Under the pieces are notes generated by a model. That model did not search any database and was not told the DNA's origin. It saw only the letters and a list, made by a program, of their open reading frames with translations. This document shows positions 26,198 through 36,126 of a stretch of 64,000 bases of DNA, piece by piece (the first letter of the stretch is position 1; the number at the start of each line of letters is the position of its first letter). The position numbers were made by a program, and so were the translations under genes. This stretch comes from Bacillota bacterium (GTDB lineage Bacteria > Bacillota > DTU025 > MWDF01), in contig JAKQNF010000013.1 in the NCBI GenBank assembly GCA_029565935.1, forward strand, positions 62,001 to 126,000, written 5' to 3'.

Positions 26198-27163
26198 CTA
26201 TTTGTCCAACAGGTAACATGCACACCAATGGCCGGGGCCTACTTCCTTCAAGACCGGATCGGCCTCTGCGCAGATCGGCATAGCGTATTTACAGCGCTGC
26301 CTGAACCTGCATCCTGGCGGCGGATCTATCGGTGAAGGGACGTCTCCTTCAAGGGGGACTCTCTTCCTGCTGCGGCTTATCTTCGGGTCCGGGACCGGTA
26401 TGGCGGAAAGAAGGGCCTGCGTATACGGGTGCAAAGGAGACTTGTAAAGCTCCTCCGTATTCGTAATCTCCATCATCTTTCCAAGGTACATGACCCCTAC
26501 GTTGGTGGAGATGTGCTTTACCACCGCCAGGTCGTGGGCTATGAACAGGTAGGTCAGCTGGAAGTCCCTTTGCAAGTCCTCAAGCATGTTCATTACCTGC
26601 GCCTGAATGGAGACGTCCAGCGCCGAAATAGGCTCGTCGCACACTATGAATTCGGGGCGCACCGCAAGTGCCCTGGCGATGCCTATGCGCTGCCTTTGCC
26701 CGCCGGAGAACTCGTGCGGATACCTGCAGCCGTGCTCAGGTGACAAGCCCACAAGGGTGAGCAGATCATGTATCTTCGCATCCCTTTCTGAGCGTGTGCC
26801 GGACAACTTATGTATATCCATTGCCTCTGCGATTATGTCACCGACCGTCGTCCTTGGGTCCAAGGACGCGTAGGGATCCTGGAATATTATCTGCATCTTG
26901 CGCCTATACGGCAGCATATCCGCCTTCGTGATGTCTTTGCCGTCATAGATTATACTGCCGGACGTAGGTTCGTACAACCTTAGTACGGTCCTTCCGACGG
27001 TGGTCTTGCCACAGCCGGATTCTCCGACAAGCCCGAAGGTCTCCCCTTTATTGATGGAGAAGCTAATGTCATCGACCGCATGGACGAACCGAGTCGGCTC
27101 AAGCCAGTTCGACTTAACGGGGAAGTACTTCTTTAGGTTCTTGATCTCGAGGAGCTTGTTCAT
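26198..27163 (-). CDS. oppF: Oligopeptide ABC transporter ATPase OppF
   Basis: A 321-aa ABC ATPase. Walker A is GESGCGKTT, the signature is [14 protein letters not shown], Walker B is [12 protein letters not shown], and the switch histidine is in LFIAHDL. The C-terminal extension has the cysteine cluster CRFRQRC...C of OppD/OppF proteins, which in relatives binds an iron-sulfur cluster. It pairs with OppD and powers peptide uptake. Its ATG overlaps the oppD stop by four bases, so the two are translationally coupled. Confidence 0.95.
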   Translation of the reverse strand: MNKLLEIKNLKKYFPVKSNWLEPTRFVHAVDDISFSINKGETFGLVGESGCGKTTVGRTVLRLYEPTSGSIIYDGKDITKADMLPYRRKMQIIFQDPYASLDPRTTVGDIIAEAMDIHKLSGTRSERDAKIHDLLTLVGLSPEHGCRYPHEFSGGQRQRIGIARALAVRPEFIVCDEPISALDVSIQAQVMNMLEDLQRDFQLTYLFIAHDLAVVKHISTNVGVMYLGKMMEITNTEELYKSPLHPYTQALLSAIPVPDPKISRSRKRVPLEGDVPSPIDPPPGCRFRQRCKYAMPICAEADPVLKEVGPGHWCACYLLDK

Positions 27164-28188
27164 CTCCGCACCTCTTTTCCGGAAGGGATACCCTCTGGTT
27201 GATCAGCCAGTCCCTTGAAATCCTCGTGAAGGAGCCAGCAGGCTGCCTGGTGTTCATCTCCTACTTCGAAGAACGGGGGCTGGTTGTCAATACATACCTT
27301 CATGCAGCTCTCACACCTCGGTGCAAAGGAACAACCCGGAGGCGGACACAGAAGGTCGACAGGCGTGCCTTCGATCGGTATCAGCCTTTCCTTCTTGTCC
27401 AGGTGCAGGCGGGGTATGGACCTAAGTAGGCCTTTCGTATAGGGGTGGGCCGGCTTTTCGAAGATGTCGAATATGGACGCCTTCTCCACGATCTTGCCGG
27501 CATACATCACCATCACCCTGTCGCACACATCCGATATGATCCCCAGGTCGTGCGTGATCAGGATGACCGACATGTTTATCTTTGCCCTCAGGTTCTTAAG
27601 AAGGTCCAGTATCTGGGCCTGGATCGTGACATCTAGGGCCGTGGTAGGCTCGTCGGCTATCACGAGCTTAGGGTTATTCGCAAGCGCCATCGCTATCATG
27701 ACTCTCTGTTTCATGCCGCCTGAGAACTCATGAGGATACTGTTTCATTCGCCTTTCAGGGAAAGGTATCTCTACGAGGTCCAGAAGGTGTAAAGCCCTTT
27801 CATGGGCTTCCTTCTTGGATGTCTTCCCGTGTGCGAGTATCGACTCTATGAGCTGGTTTCCTATAGTGTAGACAGGGTTCAGGCATGTAGTCGGGTCTTG
27901 GAATACCATCGCGATATCGCTACCCCTAATTGCCTGCATCTGCTTCTCTGGCAGCGACAGCATGTCCTTGCCGTCGAACTCTATCGAGCCGCTCACTACC
28001 CTGCCCGGAGGGGTCAGGAGTCCTATAAGGGCATATACCGATACCGATTTTCCGGAGCCTGACTCACCTACGATGCCGATTACCTCGCCCTTGTCTAGTT
28101 CCCAGCTGATTTCCCTTACTGCCTGCACTTCGCCGGCTGGTGTAAAGAAAGAAACCTTCAGATCCTTGATGTTTACTAGATCACCCAT
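27160..28188 (-). CDS. oppD: Oligopeptide ABC transporter ATPase OppD
   Basis: A 342-aa ABC ATPase. Walker A is GESGSGKSV, the signature [14 protein letters not shown], Walker [12 protein letters not shown], followed by ILITHDL. The C-terminal region has the typical [12 protein letters not shown] followed by C-x3-C cysteines. It precedes oppF with a four-base overlap and follows oppC by 27 bases. Together with OppF it forms the nucleotide-binding pair of the transporter. Confidence 0.95.
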   Translation of the reverse strand: MGDLVNIKDLKVSFFTPAGEVQAVREISWELDKGEVIGIVGESGSGKSVSVYALIGLLTPPGRVVSGSIEFDGKDMLSLPEKQMQAIRGSDIAMVFQDPTTCLNPVYTIGNQLIESILAHGKTSKKEAHERALHLLDLVEIPFPERRMKQYPHEFSGGMKQRVMIAMALANNPKLVIADEPTTALDVTIQAQILDLLKNLRAKINMSVILITHDLGIISDVCDRVMVMYAGKIVEKASIFDIFEKPAHPYTKGLLRSIPRLHLDKKERLIPIEGTPVDLLCPPPGCSFAPRCESCMKVCIDNQPPFFEVGDEHQAACWLLHEDFKGLADQPEGIPSGKEVRR

Positions 28189-28215
28189 TGTACACCCTCT
28201 CTTCCTGCCAATCGG

Positions 28216-29223
28216 CTACTTCTTCATCTTCGGGTCCAGAGCGTCGCGCAGACCGTCACCCAGCTGGTTGAAGGCCAGGATGATCAACGCGATGATCAGG
28301 GATGGGAAGAGAAGTCTGTAGGGGTAGGAATAAACGCCGTTCATGGCATCGGACGCAAGGGAGCCAAGCGAAGCCATAGGAGCAGAGACGCCTAGCCCGA
28401 TGAAGCTCAAAAACGATTCTACGAAAATCGCTGAAGGTATCTGGAATGTGGCCGTTACGATGATCGGCCCTATGCTGTTAGGGATCAGATGCCTTAGTAT
28501 GATCCTCCTGTTGCTAGCACCGAGTGCCCTGGCGGCCGTCACGAACTCCTGCTCCTTGATCTGCAGGACCTGGCCGCGCACCATCCTGGCCATCCCGACC
28601 CAATAAAGAAGTGCGAAAGTTATGAATATCGATATCAGGCCGGGGCCGACTCCGGCAAGGCCGCGCAGCAAGCCGCCTGATTCGAACATGATTGTCAGAG
28701 GATCTTTAAGCGTGACCGAGAGCAGGATCACTATCAATATGTCGGGCACCGAATAGAGGATCTCAACGAACCTCATCATGATATTATCCACCCAACCTCC
28801 GGCGAGTCCTGCGATCGCTCCGTAGAGCGTGCCGATGATGAGGATTATGAACGTGGCGATCAGGCCTACCAGCAACGATATCCTGGTGCCTACCATGACC
28901 CTCACCATTAGGTCTCGTCCGAGGCCGTCCGTGCCCATCCAGTGCCTCAACGAGGGCGGCTGGTCAACATCCTCTCGGATCTGCTCCTCATAAGTGAATC
29001 CCGTCGTGGCCTTCATGATATAGGGGCCGAGGAATGCGAATGCAAAGACCGCAAGGATAACAACTATCGAAATCATGGCGACCTTGTTCCTCTTCAGCCG
29101 CCTGCTTGCGTCCTGCCAATAGGTGGTCGAAGGGCGCATAGTCACTAGCTGCACGCGCTCCTCCTTGGGAACCGGCTTGAACATCTCGGGATCTAACTGT
29201 AGACTAAGCGGATTCTTGTTCAT
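28216..29223 (-). CDS. oppC: Oligopeptide ABC transporter permease OppC
   Basis: A 335-aa inner-membrane permease. A long cytoplasmic N-terminus precedes the first helix (about residues 50-70); the binding-protein-dependent permease motif is EFVTAARALGASNRRIILRH, which docks on the ATPases. Six hydrophobic helices are seen, with the second-permease type of N-terminal region containing RRLKRNK. It lies between oppB (13-base gap) and oppD in one operon. Confidence 0.94.
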   Translation of the reverse strand: MNKNPLSLQLDPEMFKPVPKEERVQLVTMRPSTTYWQDASRRLKRNKVAMISIVVILAVFAFAFLGPYIMKATTGFTYEEQIREDVDQPPSLRHWMGTDGLGRDLMVRVMVGTRISLLVGLIATFIILIIGTLYGAIAGLAGGWVDNIMMRFVEILYSVPDILIVILLSVTLKDPLTIMFESGGLLRGLAGVGPGLISIFITFALLYWVGMARMVRGQVLQIKEQEFVTAARALGASNRRIILRHLIPNSIGPIIVTATFQIPSAIFVESFLSFIGLGVSAPMASLGSLASDAMNGVYSYPYRLLFPSLIIALIILAFNQLGDGLRDALDPKMKK

Positions 29224-29236
29224 CCTCCAACCCCCC

Positions 29237-30154
29237 CTACCTAATCTTAATTCTTGGGTCGATCAGAGGATACAGCACGTCGACCACAAAGTTCATTATT
29301 ATGATGAAAGAGGCCAGGAAAATGGTGGTTCCCATTATCATCGGATAATCCCTGGCGTTGATTGAATCGATGAAGAACTTACCAAGGCCCGGGATCGTGA
29401 ATATCTTCTCGACCACGAAACCTCCGGTGAGTACGTATGCGGTCAAAGGACCGACATAGGTCACGACCGGCAAAATGGAGTTCTTAAGGGCGTGTTTTCC
29501 TATGACGATGAACTTGTTGAGGCCCTTCGCCTTTGCGGTCCTTATGTAGTCCTGGCTGATCACGTCAAGCATCGAAGACCTTGTCAGCCTGGTTATGTAA
29601 CAGGTTGGATACAGCGAAAGCGCTATTGAAGGCATGATGTAGTTCTTCCAAGAATCTAGGCCGAAGGTCGGCAAGATGGGGAATATGACCCCGAACGTTA
29701 TTAGTAGCAGGGTACCTATTACAAAACCGGGTACCGCGATGCCGAAGGTAGTGAACAGCATTATGAGCCTGTCACCTATTTTTTCATGATTGAGCGCCGC
29801 AAGGCTTCCGAGCGGTATGCCTATCGCAAGGGCCAGACCCAGTGAGAGGGCTCCTACCTTAGCCGAGATCGGGAACTTATCCCTTATGATCTCGTTGACC
29901 GTCCTGCCCTTGTACTTGATGGTAGGCCCGAAATCGAATTTAGCCACGTTTTTCATGTAGGTGACGTACTGCTCGAACAACGGCTTGTCCAAGCCGTACT
30001 TTGCCTTAAGCGCCTCGATAATCTGCGGGGGCAGACCTTTTTCCGAGTTGAACGGGCTTCCCGGTATGATGTTCATCAACAGGAAAGTCAACGAAGCGAT
30101 CAGGAAAATGGTCACCACGGCAGAGACCAAGCGCCTAAAAGTGAATTTCCACAT
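29237..30154 (-). CDS. oppB: Oligopeptide ABC transporter permease OppB
   Basis: A 305-aa inner-membrane permease and the first gene of the opp operon. The N-terminus has the family's FRRLVSAVVTIFLIASLTF helix and the NIIPGSPF motif; the EAA loop is YIRTAKAKGLNKFIVIGKHA. With OppC it forms the membrane channel for peptides. The sequence upstream (30155-30297) is AT-rich and holds TATAAT on the minus strand near 30204-30209, but no good -35 at the right distance, so the promoter is uncertain. Confidence 0.94.
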   Translation of the reverse strand: MWKFTFRRLVSAVVTIFLIASLTFLLMNIIPGSPFNSEKGLPPQIIEALKAKYGLDKPLFEQYVTYMKNVAKFDFGPTIKYKGRTVNEIIRDKFPISAKVGALSLGLALAIGIPLGSLAALNHEKIGDRLIMLFTTFGIAVPGFVIGTLLLITFGVIFPILPTFGLDSWKNYIMPSIALSLYPTCYITRLTRSSMLDVISQDYIRTAKAKGLNKFIVIGKHALKNSILPVVTYVGPLTAYVLTGGFVVEKIFTIPGLGKFFIDSINARDYPMIMGTTIFLASFIIIMNFVVDVLYPLIDPRIKIR

Positions 30155-30297
30155 GTGCCCAACTCCTTGGTTAGTTTTATACTAGGAAATCTTTTGGCTA
30201 CAAATTATATAATAATACACCTTTACCGCCCACATCACTATTATTATCATAAACGTATTAATGCAAGATCAAACAACAATATGCACGGTCGTATCAT

Positions 30298-31890
30298 TCA
30301 GATGTTTATTAGGGGCCTCGCCCTCTCCATTATACCCCCCCAGAAGTTATATACGTCCTCATTCAGCCTTCTTTCGACTTTCAGCTCCTCTCCCAAGAAG
30401 AGGCTCTGCGGATCATCGTATCCGTATAATGGCCACTCGATCCCCGTTTCGTAAGAGGGATGCCCTTTTATAGCGAAAGAAGTCCAGTAATCAACGATCG
30501 TCCTTGCCATGACCCTGTCCTCCTTCGAGAAAGCCGGTGTGTCTACTATACCGAACACGAAGAAGATGTCAAGTGCATGGAAGGTGCCGAATCCCGCCGA
30601 TTTCAACAGTCTGGTCATATAACCGAAAATATAGTGGTAAACCGGATTGCCCGCCTTAGAGTGGAGGTCTGCCGTCAGCCTTGACGTATATACGAAGACG
30701 GCGTCCGATATGGCTGACATGTACGCCCTTCCCGGTGATGTTCCTTCTGCAGGGTATTTGGCCATGATCATGTCCTCGAAACCGGGGAACGAGCTGGAGA
30801 GCCATAACCTGTACTGTTCCTCGTCCTTAGGTCCATAGGGGGAAGCTATCCCCAGCTCGTCGGCGTTACACCCGACTATCAGCGGTATGCGCGCTTCGCC
30901 ACCCTCCATGAATGTATCCAGGGGCTGTTCGACCAGCAGATAACCATCTATGCACATCAGCTCCAGGATGCTCCTGGCCGGCCTTGCTGCTTCGCTCAAA
31001 GGGTTCATGTTCAGTAGATCGGTCCATTCCATGGCCTTCAACGTTTCGAGCGAGCCGTCGAAATCCTCGATGCCAACCTTCTTCGCCATGACCTCCCAGA
31101 AAGCGCAAGCATCTTCTTTCGGCTTCAGGTTGAAAGGAATCGCCCCGCTTTGCGCTATCGCCTTTTCGAACATGCCTTCCGAAAGCCTGGATGACATGAG
31201 TGTGAATACGCTGACTGCCCCTGCGGATTCTCCGAACAGCGTAATATTGTCAGGGTCGCCACCGAAGCCCTCGATGTTGCGCTTTATCCATTTGAGGGCC
31301 TGCAGCTGGTCGAGCAGGCCGTAATTGCCGTAAGAGCCTTGGGTCTTCGGGTCAGCCAGCCCCGGGTGGCAGAAAAATCCGAAAACCCCCAGCCTGTAGT
31401 TTACGGTAACTACGATTACCCCCTTTGAGGCTAGGTAAGCGCCGTCGTAATATCTCTTTGAAGTAGAACCGGTAAGGAAGGAACCGCCGTGGATGTACAC
31501 CATCACGGGAAGCTTGGAAGCCGTATCATCTGCGTTCGTCCAGATATTGAGATAGAGGCAGTCCTCGCTGAAGGTCTCGAACGCAAGGTCGATGTCCGTG
31601 GCGCTGGGGTATGAGGGACAAGCGCTCTTAAAAGTGTCGCATAACAACGGCAGCTCCCTTACGGCAGGTTCCGCCGGAGCATGCCACCTTAATTCTCCGA
31701 CAGGCGGCGCCGCATACGGGATGCCCTTGAAGACCCTGACATCACCTAAGCTGAGGGAGCCTATGACCGGCCCTTGGAGCGTATTCACCATTAGGGGAAT
31801 CTTCGCGGATGTGGCGCTTGAAGTAAGGAACACAAGCGCCGACGCCACAATCAACAGGGCAGCGTGCTTCAGCGGCTTAATAGTACGCAC
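30298..31890 (-). CDS. Exported type-B carboxylesterase
   Basis: A 530-aa alpha/beta hydrolase of the carboxylesterase/lipase type-B family, with a signal peptide (about residues 1-29). The oxyanion-hole region is YIHGGSFLTGST, the nucleophile elbow is FGESAGAVSV, SEDCLYLNIW precedes the core, and FGTFHALDIFFVF carries the catalytic histidine. Such enzymes hydrolyse simple esters, para-nitrobenzyl esters or xenobiotics; the natural substrate is unknown. It lies upstream of the opp operon on the same strand but 143 bases apart, so it is likely separate. Confidence 0.92.
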   Translation of the reverse strand: MRTIKPLKHAALLIVASALVFLTSSATSAKIPLMVNTLQGPVIGSLSLGDVRVFKGIPYAAPPVGELRWHAPAEPAVRELPLLCDTFKSACPSYPSATDIDLAFETFSEDCLYLNIWTNADDTASKLPVMVYIHGGSFLTGSTSKRYYDGAYLASKGVIVVTVNYRLGVFGFFCHPGLADPKTQGSYGNYGLLDQLQALKWIKRNIEGFGGDPDNITLFGESAGAVSVFTLMSSRLSEGMFEKAIAQSGAIPFNLKPKEDACAFWEVMAKKVGIEDFDGSLETLKAMEWTDLLNMNPLSEAARPARSILELMCIDGYLLVEQPLDTFMEGGEARIPLIVGCNADELGIASPYGPKDEEQYRLWLSSSFPGFEDMIMAKYPAEGTSPGRAYMSAISDAVFVYTSRLTADLHSKAGNPVYHYIFGYMTRLLKSAGFGTFHALDIFFVFGIVDTPAFSKEDRVMARTIVDYWTSFAIKGHPSYETGIEWPLYGYDDPQSLFLGEELKVERRLNEDVYNFWGGIMERARPLINI

Positions 31891-31943
31891 CCCCCGAATT
31901 CATCTGTGCATGAACATTCTAGCACAGAGAAGCCGGGTTTGAG

Positions 31944-33110
31944 CTATGTGCGCCTTTTCGAGTCGATCATGAGATATGAGCCCGAGATTAGTTTCCTCGA
32001 GCCGTACCTCTTCCGGATCTCATCGACCGTCCGTGTCATATCCTGCCATGCCCTGTCGCTCGGGAGGATGGATGTCTGCAACTCACCATCAGAGGCAGAT
32101 ATGAGGCCAGACAGCCCGAGCCCGATTAGTCTGAGCTTCCTGCCCTTCTTATAGTGTGCGTCCCATAGGGGCAGAGCGAATTCGGCGAGCTGCTGGGCGT
32201 AACTTACATAATATGGAAGCGTCCTGGACCTGGTAGAGGTCGAAAAGTCGTTATATCTAGCAGTGACGGTCAAGACCTTAGCGCACATGCCCTCCCTGCG
32301 CAGACGCCAGCTCACATGGTCGCATAAGAAACGAAGGTGGTGTGCGATATCCTCAGCCTCGAGGGTGTCGTAGGCGAGGGTCATCCTTGAAGATATGCTC
32401 TTCGGGGGCATATCGGCCCCGTCGTCGACGATGTCGCACTCACCGCAAAGGACTCCTCGGATAGTGCCGTGGTCATACCCGAATTCTGAAAGCACCTCGT
32501 CGGGCGCAGCAAGAAGGGATCCCAAGCTGTGTATGCCCCTGCTTCGAAGATACGCGGCGGTCACCTTGCCTATCCCGAGGAGCCTGCCTACCCCAAGGTA
32601 ACTTATCGAATCGGGAAGCGTCTCTGGAGTAAGCACTGTGAGCCCTCTGGGCTTGACGATCTCAGAGGCGAGCTTAGCCAGCGTCCGGGTAGGGGCGAGG
32701 CCGATCGACACGGTGATGCCCAGCTCAGATTCCACCCATGCCGAGAAACCTCGCAGCAGATTCTCGGCTTCCGCGTATTTGCATCCCAGGTCCACATAGA
32801 ACTCATCGATGGAGGAGACCTCGACGTCGAGTCCCATAGAGCGAAGCTTGGTTTCCATCATCTTGTTGTAAGTAATGTACAAGTCGAAATCCCCTGGCAG
32901 GAAGACGGCGCCGGGGCAGAGGCGTTCGGCCTCAATGGGGGACATGCCCGCCTTCACCCCTTGCCTCTTAGCCTCATAGGAGGCAGAGGAAACTACGGAC
33001 CTGCTTCCAGCAGGTCCGGACACGAGCACCATCTTACCTTTTAAGGAGGGGTTCTTCGCCTGTTCGCACGAGGCGAAGAAGGCGTCGCAGTCGATAAGGG
33101 CCTTAGGCAT
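31944..33110 (-). CDS. dinB: Y-family DNA polymerase IV
   Basis: A 388-aa translesion polymerase. It has the N-terminal metal-binding IDCDAFFASCEQ, the second catalytic site EVSSIDEFYVDLG, the thumb helix-hairpin-helix with GIGKVTAAYLRSRGI, and a little-finger domain with MTLAYDTLEAEDI. It should copy past damaged bases with low fidelity. The start overlaps the stop of the DUF72 gene by eight bases, so both are expressed together. I see no clamp-binding QLxLF-like ending. No LexA-type operator was recognised upstream of the pair. Confidence 0.93.
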   Translation of the reverse strand: MPKALIDCDAFFASCEQAKNPSLKGKMVLVSGPAGSRSVVSSASYEAKRQGVKAGMSPIEAERLCPGAVFLPGDFDLYITYNKMMETKLRSMGLDVEVSSIDEFYVDLGCKYAEAENLLRGFSAWVESELGITVSIGLAPTRTLAKLASEIVKPRGLTVLTPETLPDSISYLGVGRLLGIGKVTAAYLRSRGIHSLGSLLAAPDEVLSEFGYDHGTIRGVLCGECDIVDDGADMPPKSISSRMTLAYDTLEAEDIAHHLRFLCDHVSWRLRREGMCAKVLTVTARYNDFSTSTRSRTLPYYVSYAQQLAEFALPLWDAHYKKGRKLRLIGLGLSGLISASDGELQTSILPSDRAWQDMTRTVDEIRKRYGSRKLISGSYLMIDSKRRT

Positions 33111-33891
33111 CCTCCATCAGCTTCCTCCTTAGTTGCCTCGCATTACGCGCGGCTTTGCCCATGTGGCAGTTATTCATGTAGATATAAGAATCGCCTACTT
33201 CTCCCGCTACCTTCCTGATGCCCGGCACCCATTCGTCGAGTTCGTCGTCGGTGTATTCATAGTCATACCTGTCGCGGCCCGGTTTCGAGCCCCACCAATC
33301 GTGGGAGTTCCTCCCATGGAAGCGGAAGTAGGAAAAATCAGTGGTGGAGGCCGTAAGGGGAGGGAAAAGGCCAGGTAACCGCGGCTCGTCCACGCAGCAG
33401 AGCGCAAGGCCGTTATCCCTTAGAACCTTGAGCATGCGCTCGTTGGCCCAAGAGTCATTCCTGAACTCGACGGCCACCTTGAGCTCCTCGAAGCTACCGG
33501 TCGCTGTAAGCATGCGTTCGATGTTCTCGGGGCTCATCCTGAATGACCATGGATATTGGATCAGGACGCATGCGAGCTTGCCGGAATCGTACATCGGCGC
33601 CAGCGCGGCTTTGAAACCGACGGCAGCGTTCCTGACATCCTCAGATGAAGCGGACTTGTCGTGGGTTATGGATTTATGGGTCCTTACGCTGAAAAGGAAG
33701 CCATCCTTTGCCCTTTCGGCGAGGGAGGCCATGGTCCTTAGGCTCGGGAATGTATAGTACGTATAATCGATCTCCACCGTGTCGAAGTTGTCTTGGTAGA
33801 AAACGAACATATCGGCGGCAGATGTGCCCTCTGGGTAGAAGCTCCCCACCCAGTCCTTGTAGCTGAAACCCGAAGTGCCCACGAGCATCAC
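33103..33891 (-). CDS. DUF72 (YecE-like) protein
   Basis: About 262 aa, a TIM-barrel family of unknown biochemical role. Typical features are VGTSGFSYKDWVGSFYP at the N-terminus, the EIDYTYYTFPS segment, VRTHKSITHD, AVEFRNDSW, and YFRFHGRNS with YIYMNN toward the end. A GTG at 33891 has GGGAGG eight bases upstream; ATG 33888 is the alternative. It overlaps dinB by eight bases, which hints at a role in DNA damage tolerance, but this is positional only. Confidence 0.85.
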   Translation of the reverse strand: MMLVGTSGFSYKDWVGSFYPEGTSAADMFVFYQDNFDTVEIDYTYYTFPSLRTMASLAERAKDGFLFSVRTHKSITHDKSASSEDVRNAAVGFKAALAPMYDSGKLACVLIQYPWSFRMSPENIERMLTATGSFEELKVAVEFRNDSWANERMLKVLRDNGLALCCVDEPRLPGLFPPLTASTTDFSYFRFHGRNSHDWWGSKPGRDRYDYEYTDDELDEWVPGIRKVAGEVGDSYIYMNNCHMGKAARNARQLRRKLMEDA

Positions 33892-34058
33892 GGCAGCCAC
33901 CTCCCATCGAAAGGAACATATGTTCTATATCATATTACCATTGGATTATTTATCAGTCAATGGTCATAATTATTAGTAAGCCGTGCCGGGTACATTAATT
34001 GTAAAAAACTGATGTATACTGGATTCACGATTCTCATTAAGTAATGGAGGTAATAATG

Positions 34059-35174
34059 ATGATCATCGGGGTTCCAACTGAAATCAAGGCAGCTGAGAAC
34101 AGGGTGGGTTGCACACCTACCGGCGTAGCATCTCTTATTGCGCACGGTCACCAGGTAATAGTCCAGAAGGGCGCAGGGTTAGGATCTGGTTTCGCTGACG
34201 CTGAATACGAAGCGGTTGGATCGAAGATTGTTGAAACTGCGAAAGAAGTCTATGCGAAGGCCGACATGATCTATAAGGTGAAGGAGCCTCTCGCGGCAGA
34301 GTACGAGCTCATCAAAGAGGGGCAGATAATGTTCACTTACCTCCATCTGGCACCGGAGCCGGAGCTGACCAAGGTACTCAAGGAGAAGAAAGTAGTCTCT
34401 ATAGCCTACGAGACAGTACAGACGGCCGACAACAAGCTTCCCCTGCTCGAGCCCATGAGCGAAGTGGCAGGGAGGATGTCTGTCCAGATCGGCGCCACTT
34501 TCCTTCAGAAGGCGAATGGGGGAGAAGGAGTGCTCCTTGGCGGAGTCCCGGGCGTGCCTCCTGCGAAGGTGGTCATAATCGGCGGCGGCACCGTCGGCAC
34601 CAACGCTGCGAAGATCGCCTTGGGAATGGGCGCCGACGTGACTATATTCGACAACAACCTGGCAAGGCTCCGTTACCTGGACGATTTGTTCTTCGGCAGG
34701 CTGAAGACGCAGTACTCGACCCCGCATGCTATAGCTCAGGCCATGCCCACCACGGACCTTCTAATCGGGGCCGTCCTGGTTCCAGGCGCCAAGGCTCCGA
34801 AGCTCGTAAGCGAGGCGAACGTAAGGGCCATGAAGCCCGGCGCCGTTATAGTCGACGTCGCTATCGACCAGGGAGGCTGCGTAGCTACATGCGACAGGGT
34901 GACGACCCACCAGAATCCTACCTTCGAGAAGTTCGGCGTCGTTCACTATTCAGTCGCCAACATCCCGGGCGCCGTACCCAGGACCTCTACGATAGCGCTT
35001 ATGAACGCGACTTTACCATACGCGCTTGCGATCGCCGACAAGGGCTGGCTGAACGCCATCAAGCAGGACGTAACCCTAGCAAAGGGCGTTAATGTCCTCG
35101 ATGGCAAGATCACCTGCAAGGGCGTGGCCGAAGCGCACGGGGAGAAGTACTATCCTATCAACGAGCTCATCTAA
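34059..35174 (+). CDS. ald: Alanine dehydrogenase
   Basis: A 371-aa NAD-dependent enzyme that interconverts alanine with pyruvate and ammonia. Key family residues are visible: GVPTEIKAAENRV at the N-terminus, the substrate lysine in YKVKEPL, the catalytic histidine in FTYLHLAP, the Rossmann loop GGGTVGTNAAKIALGMGA, and the catalytic aspartate in VAIDQGG. ATG 34059 gives the canonical MIIGVPTE start; ATG 34056 is equally possible after GGAGG. In a peptide-using fermenter it would deaminate alanine or form it as an end product. Confidence 0.97.
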   Translation: MIIGVPTEIKAAENRVGCTPTGVASLIAHGHQVIVQKGAGLGSGFADAEYEAVGSKIVETAKEVYAKADMIYKVKEPLAAEYELIKEGQIMFTYLHLAPEPELTKVLKEKKVVSIAYETVQTADNKLPLLEPMSEVAGRMSVQIGATFLQKANGGEGVLLGGVPGVPPAKVVIIGGGTVGTNAAKIALGMGADVTIFDNNLARLRYLDDLFFGRLKTQYSTPHAIAQAMPTTDLLIGAVLVPGAKAPKLVSEANVRAMKPGAVIVDVAIDQGGCVATCDRVTTHQNPTFEKFGVVHYSVANIPGAVPRTSTIALMNATLPYALAIADKGWLNAIKQDVTLAKGVNVLDGKITCKGVAEAHGEKYYPINELI

Positions 35175-35228
35175 AGAGAACTGGCCGTTGTGGATATTGT
35201 GCCATTATGAACAGCGAAAGAGGGGCTC

Positions 35229-36062
35229 ATGGGCTACATAAAACTCATCTGCACCGACGTGGACGGCACTTTAGTTCTGGACGACCATAAAAGCATACCC
35301 GAAGTCAACCTAAAAGCGCTGCTTGGAGCCCAGGAAATGGGCTCCAAGCTTGCGCTCGTCTCAGGCAGGGGCACCTTCAGCCAGAGGGCGTTCATTAAAA
35401 GGCTCATGCTGGACAGGCATAATGGTTTCATTGTCGCCTACACAGGCGCCAGGATAGTGGAAGCATGCGGGATGAGGGAGCTCTACCGCATGCCCATCGG
35501 CATGTCGGACGCGAATGAGCTCTGGGATTATGTAAGGCCGTTGGGCCTGGACGTCATGGTATACGACGACGAACGAGGAGCGATACTAGCCACGGCGGAC
35601 AACGAGCACACGAGATTCGACGAGAAGGTCACGGGCATGTCCTTCGAGCTTACGGACAGGATCGACACGTCATTGGGCTTCACCACCTTCAAGTGCATAA
35701 TCGCAGGCAAGCCCTCCTTACTGGATGAGAACCTCGCCTCGATAAAGAGGAGGTTCTCCAAGGGCTTCGAGATAACGAGGTCCTCGGACGTGTTCGCTGA
35801 GTTCAACAAGAAGGGCGTCAGCAAAGGCAACGCTGTCCTTATGTTGGCCGATGCGATGGGCATAGGTGCGGGGGAGATCCTTGCTATAGGAAATGGGGAA
35901 AACGACGCATCGATGCTGATCGCGGCCGGAATGTCGGCGGCGCCGGCGGATTCCATGCCTGAGGCGAAGGCGGCTGCTAAGTACGTATGCAGGAAGAACA
36001 ACGACGAAGGGGCGCTGGCCGAAGCGGTAAGCTATTTCATGGGATTGCAGCCGATTATATGA
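35229..36062 (+). CDS. Cof-type HAD-superfamily phosphatase
   Basis: A 277-aa phosphatase. Motif I is TDVDGTLVLDD, motif II LVSGRG, the motif III lysine is in KKGVSKGNAV, and motif IV is IGNGENDASML; the cap domain is of the C2 type between II and III. It is a distinct second member next to the one following eno. Substrate unknown; sugar phosphates are likely. GAGGGGC precedes the ATG. It follows ald by 54 bases and may be co-transcribed. Confidence 0.9.
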   Translation: MGYIKLICTDVDGTLVLDDHKSIPEVNLKALLGAQEMGSKLALVSGRGTFSQRAFIKRLMLDRHNGFIVAYTGARIVEACGMRELYRMPIGMSDANELWDYVRPLGLDVMVYDDERGAILATADNEHTRFDEKVTGMSFELTDRIDTSLGFTTFKCIIAGKPSLLDENLASIKRRFSKGFEITRSSDVFAEFNKKGVSKGNAVLMLADAMGIGAGEILAIGNGENDASMLIAAGMSAAPADSMPEAKAAAKYVCRKNNDEGALAEAVSYFMGLQPII

Positions 36063-36126
36063 ATTCTCAAATTAAAAGATATGATGCATAATCGAATAAA
36101 GCCAACTACTAAAAGGAGGTAAACCC

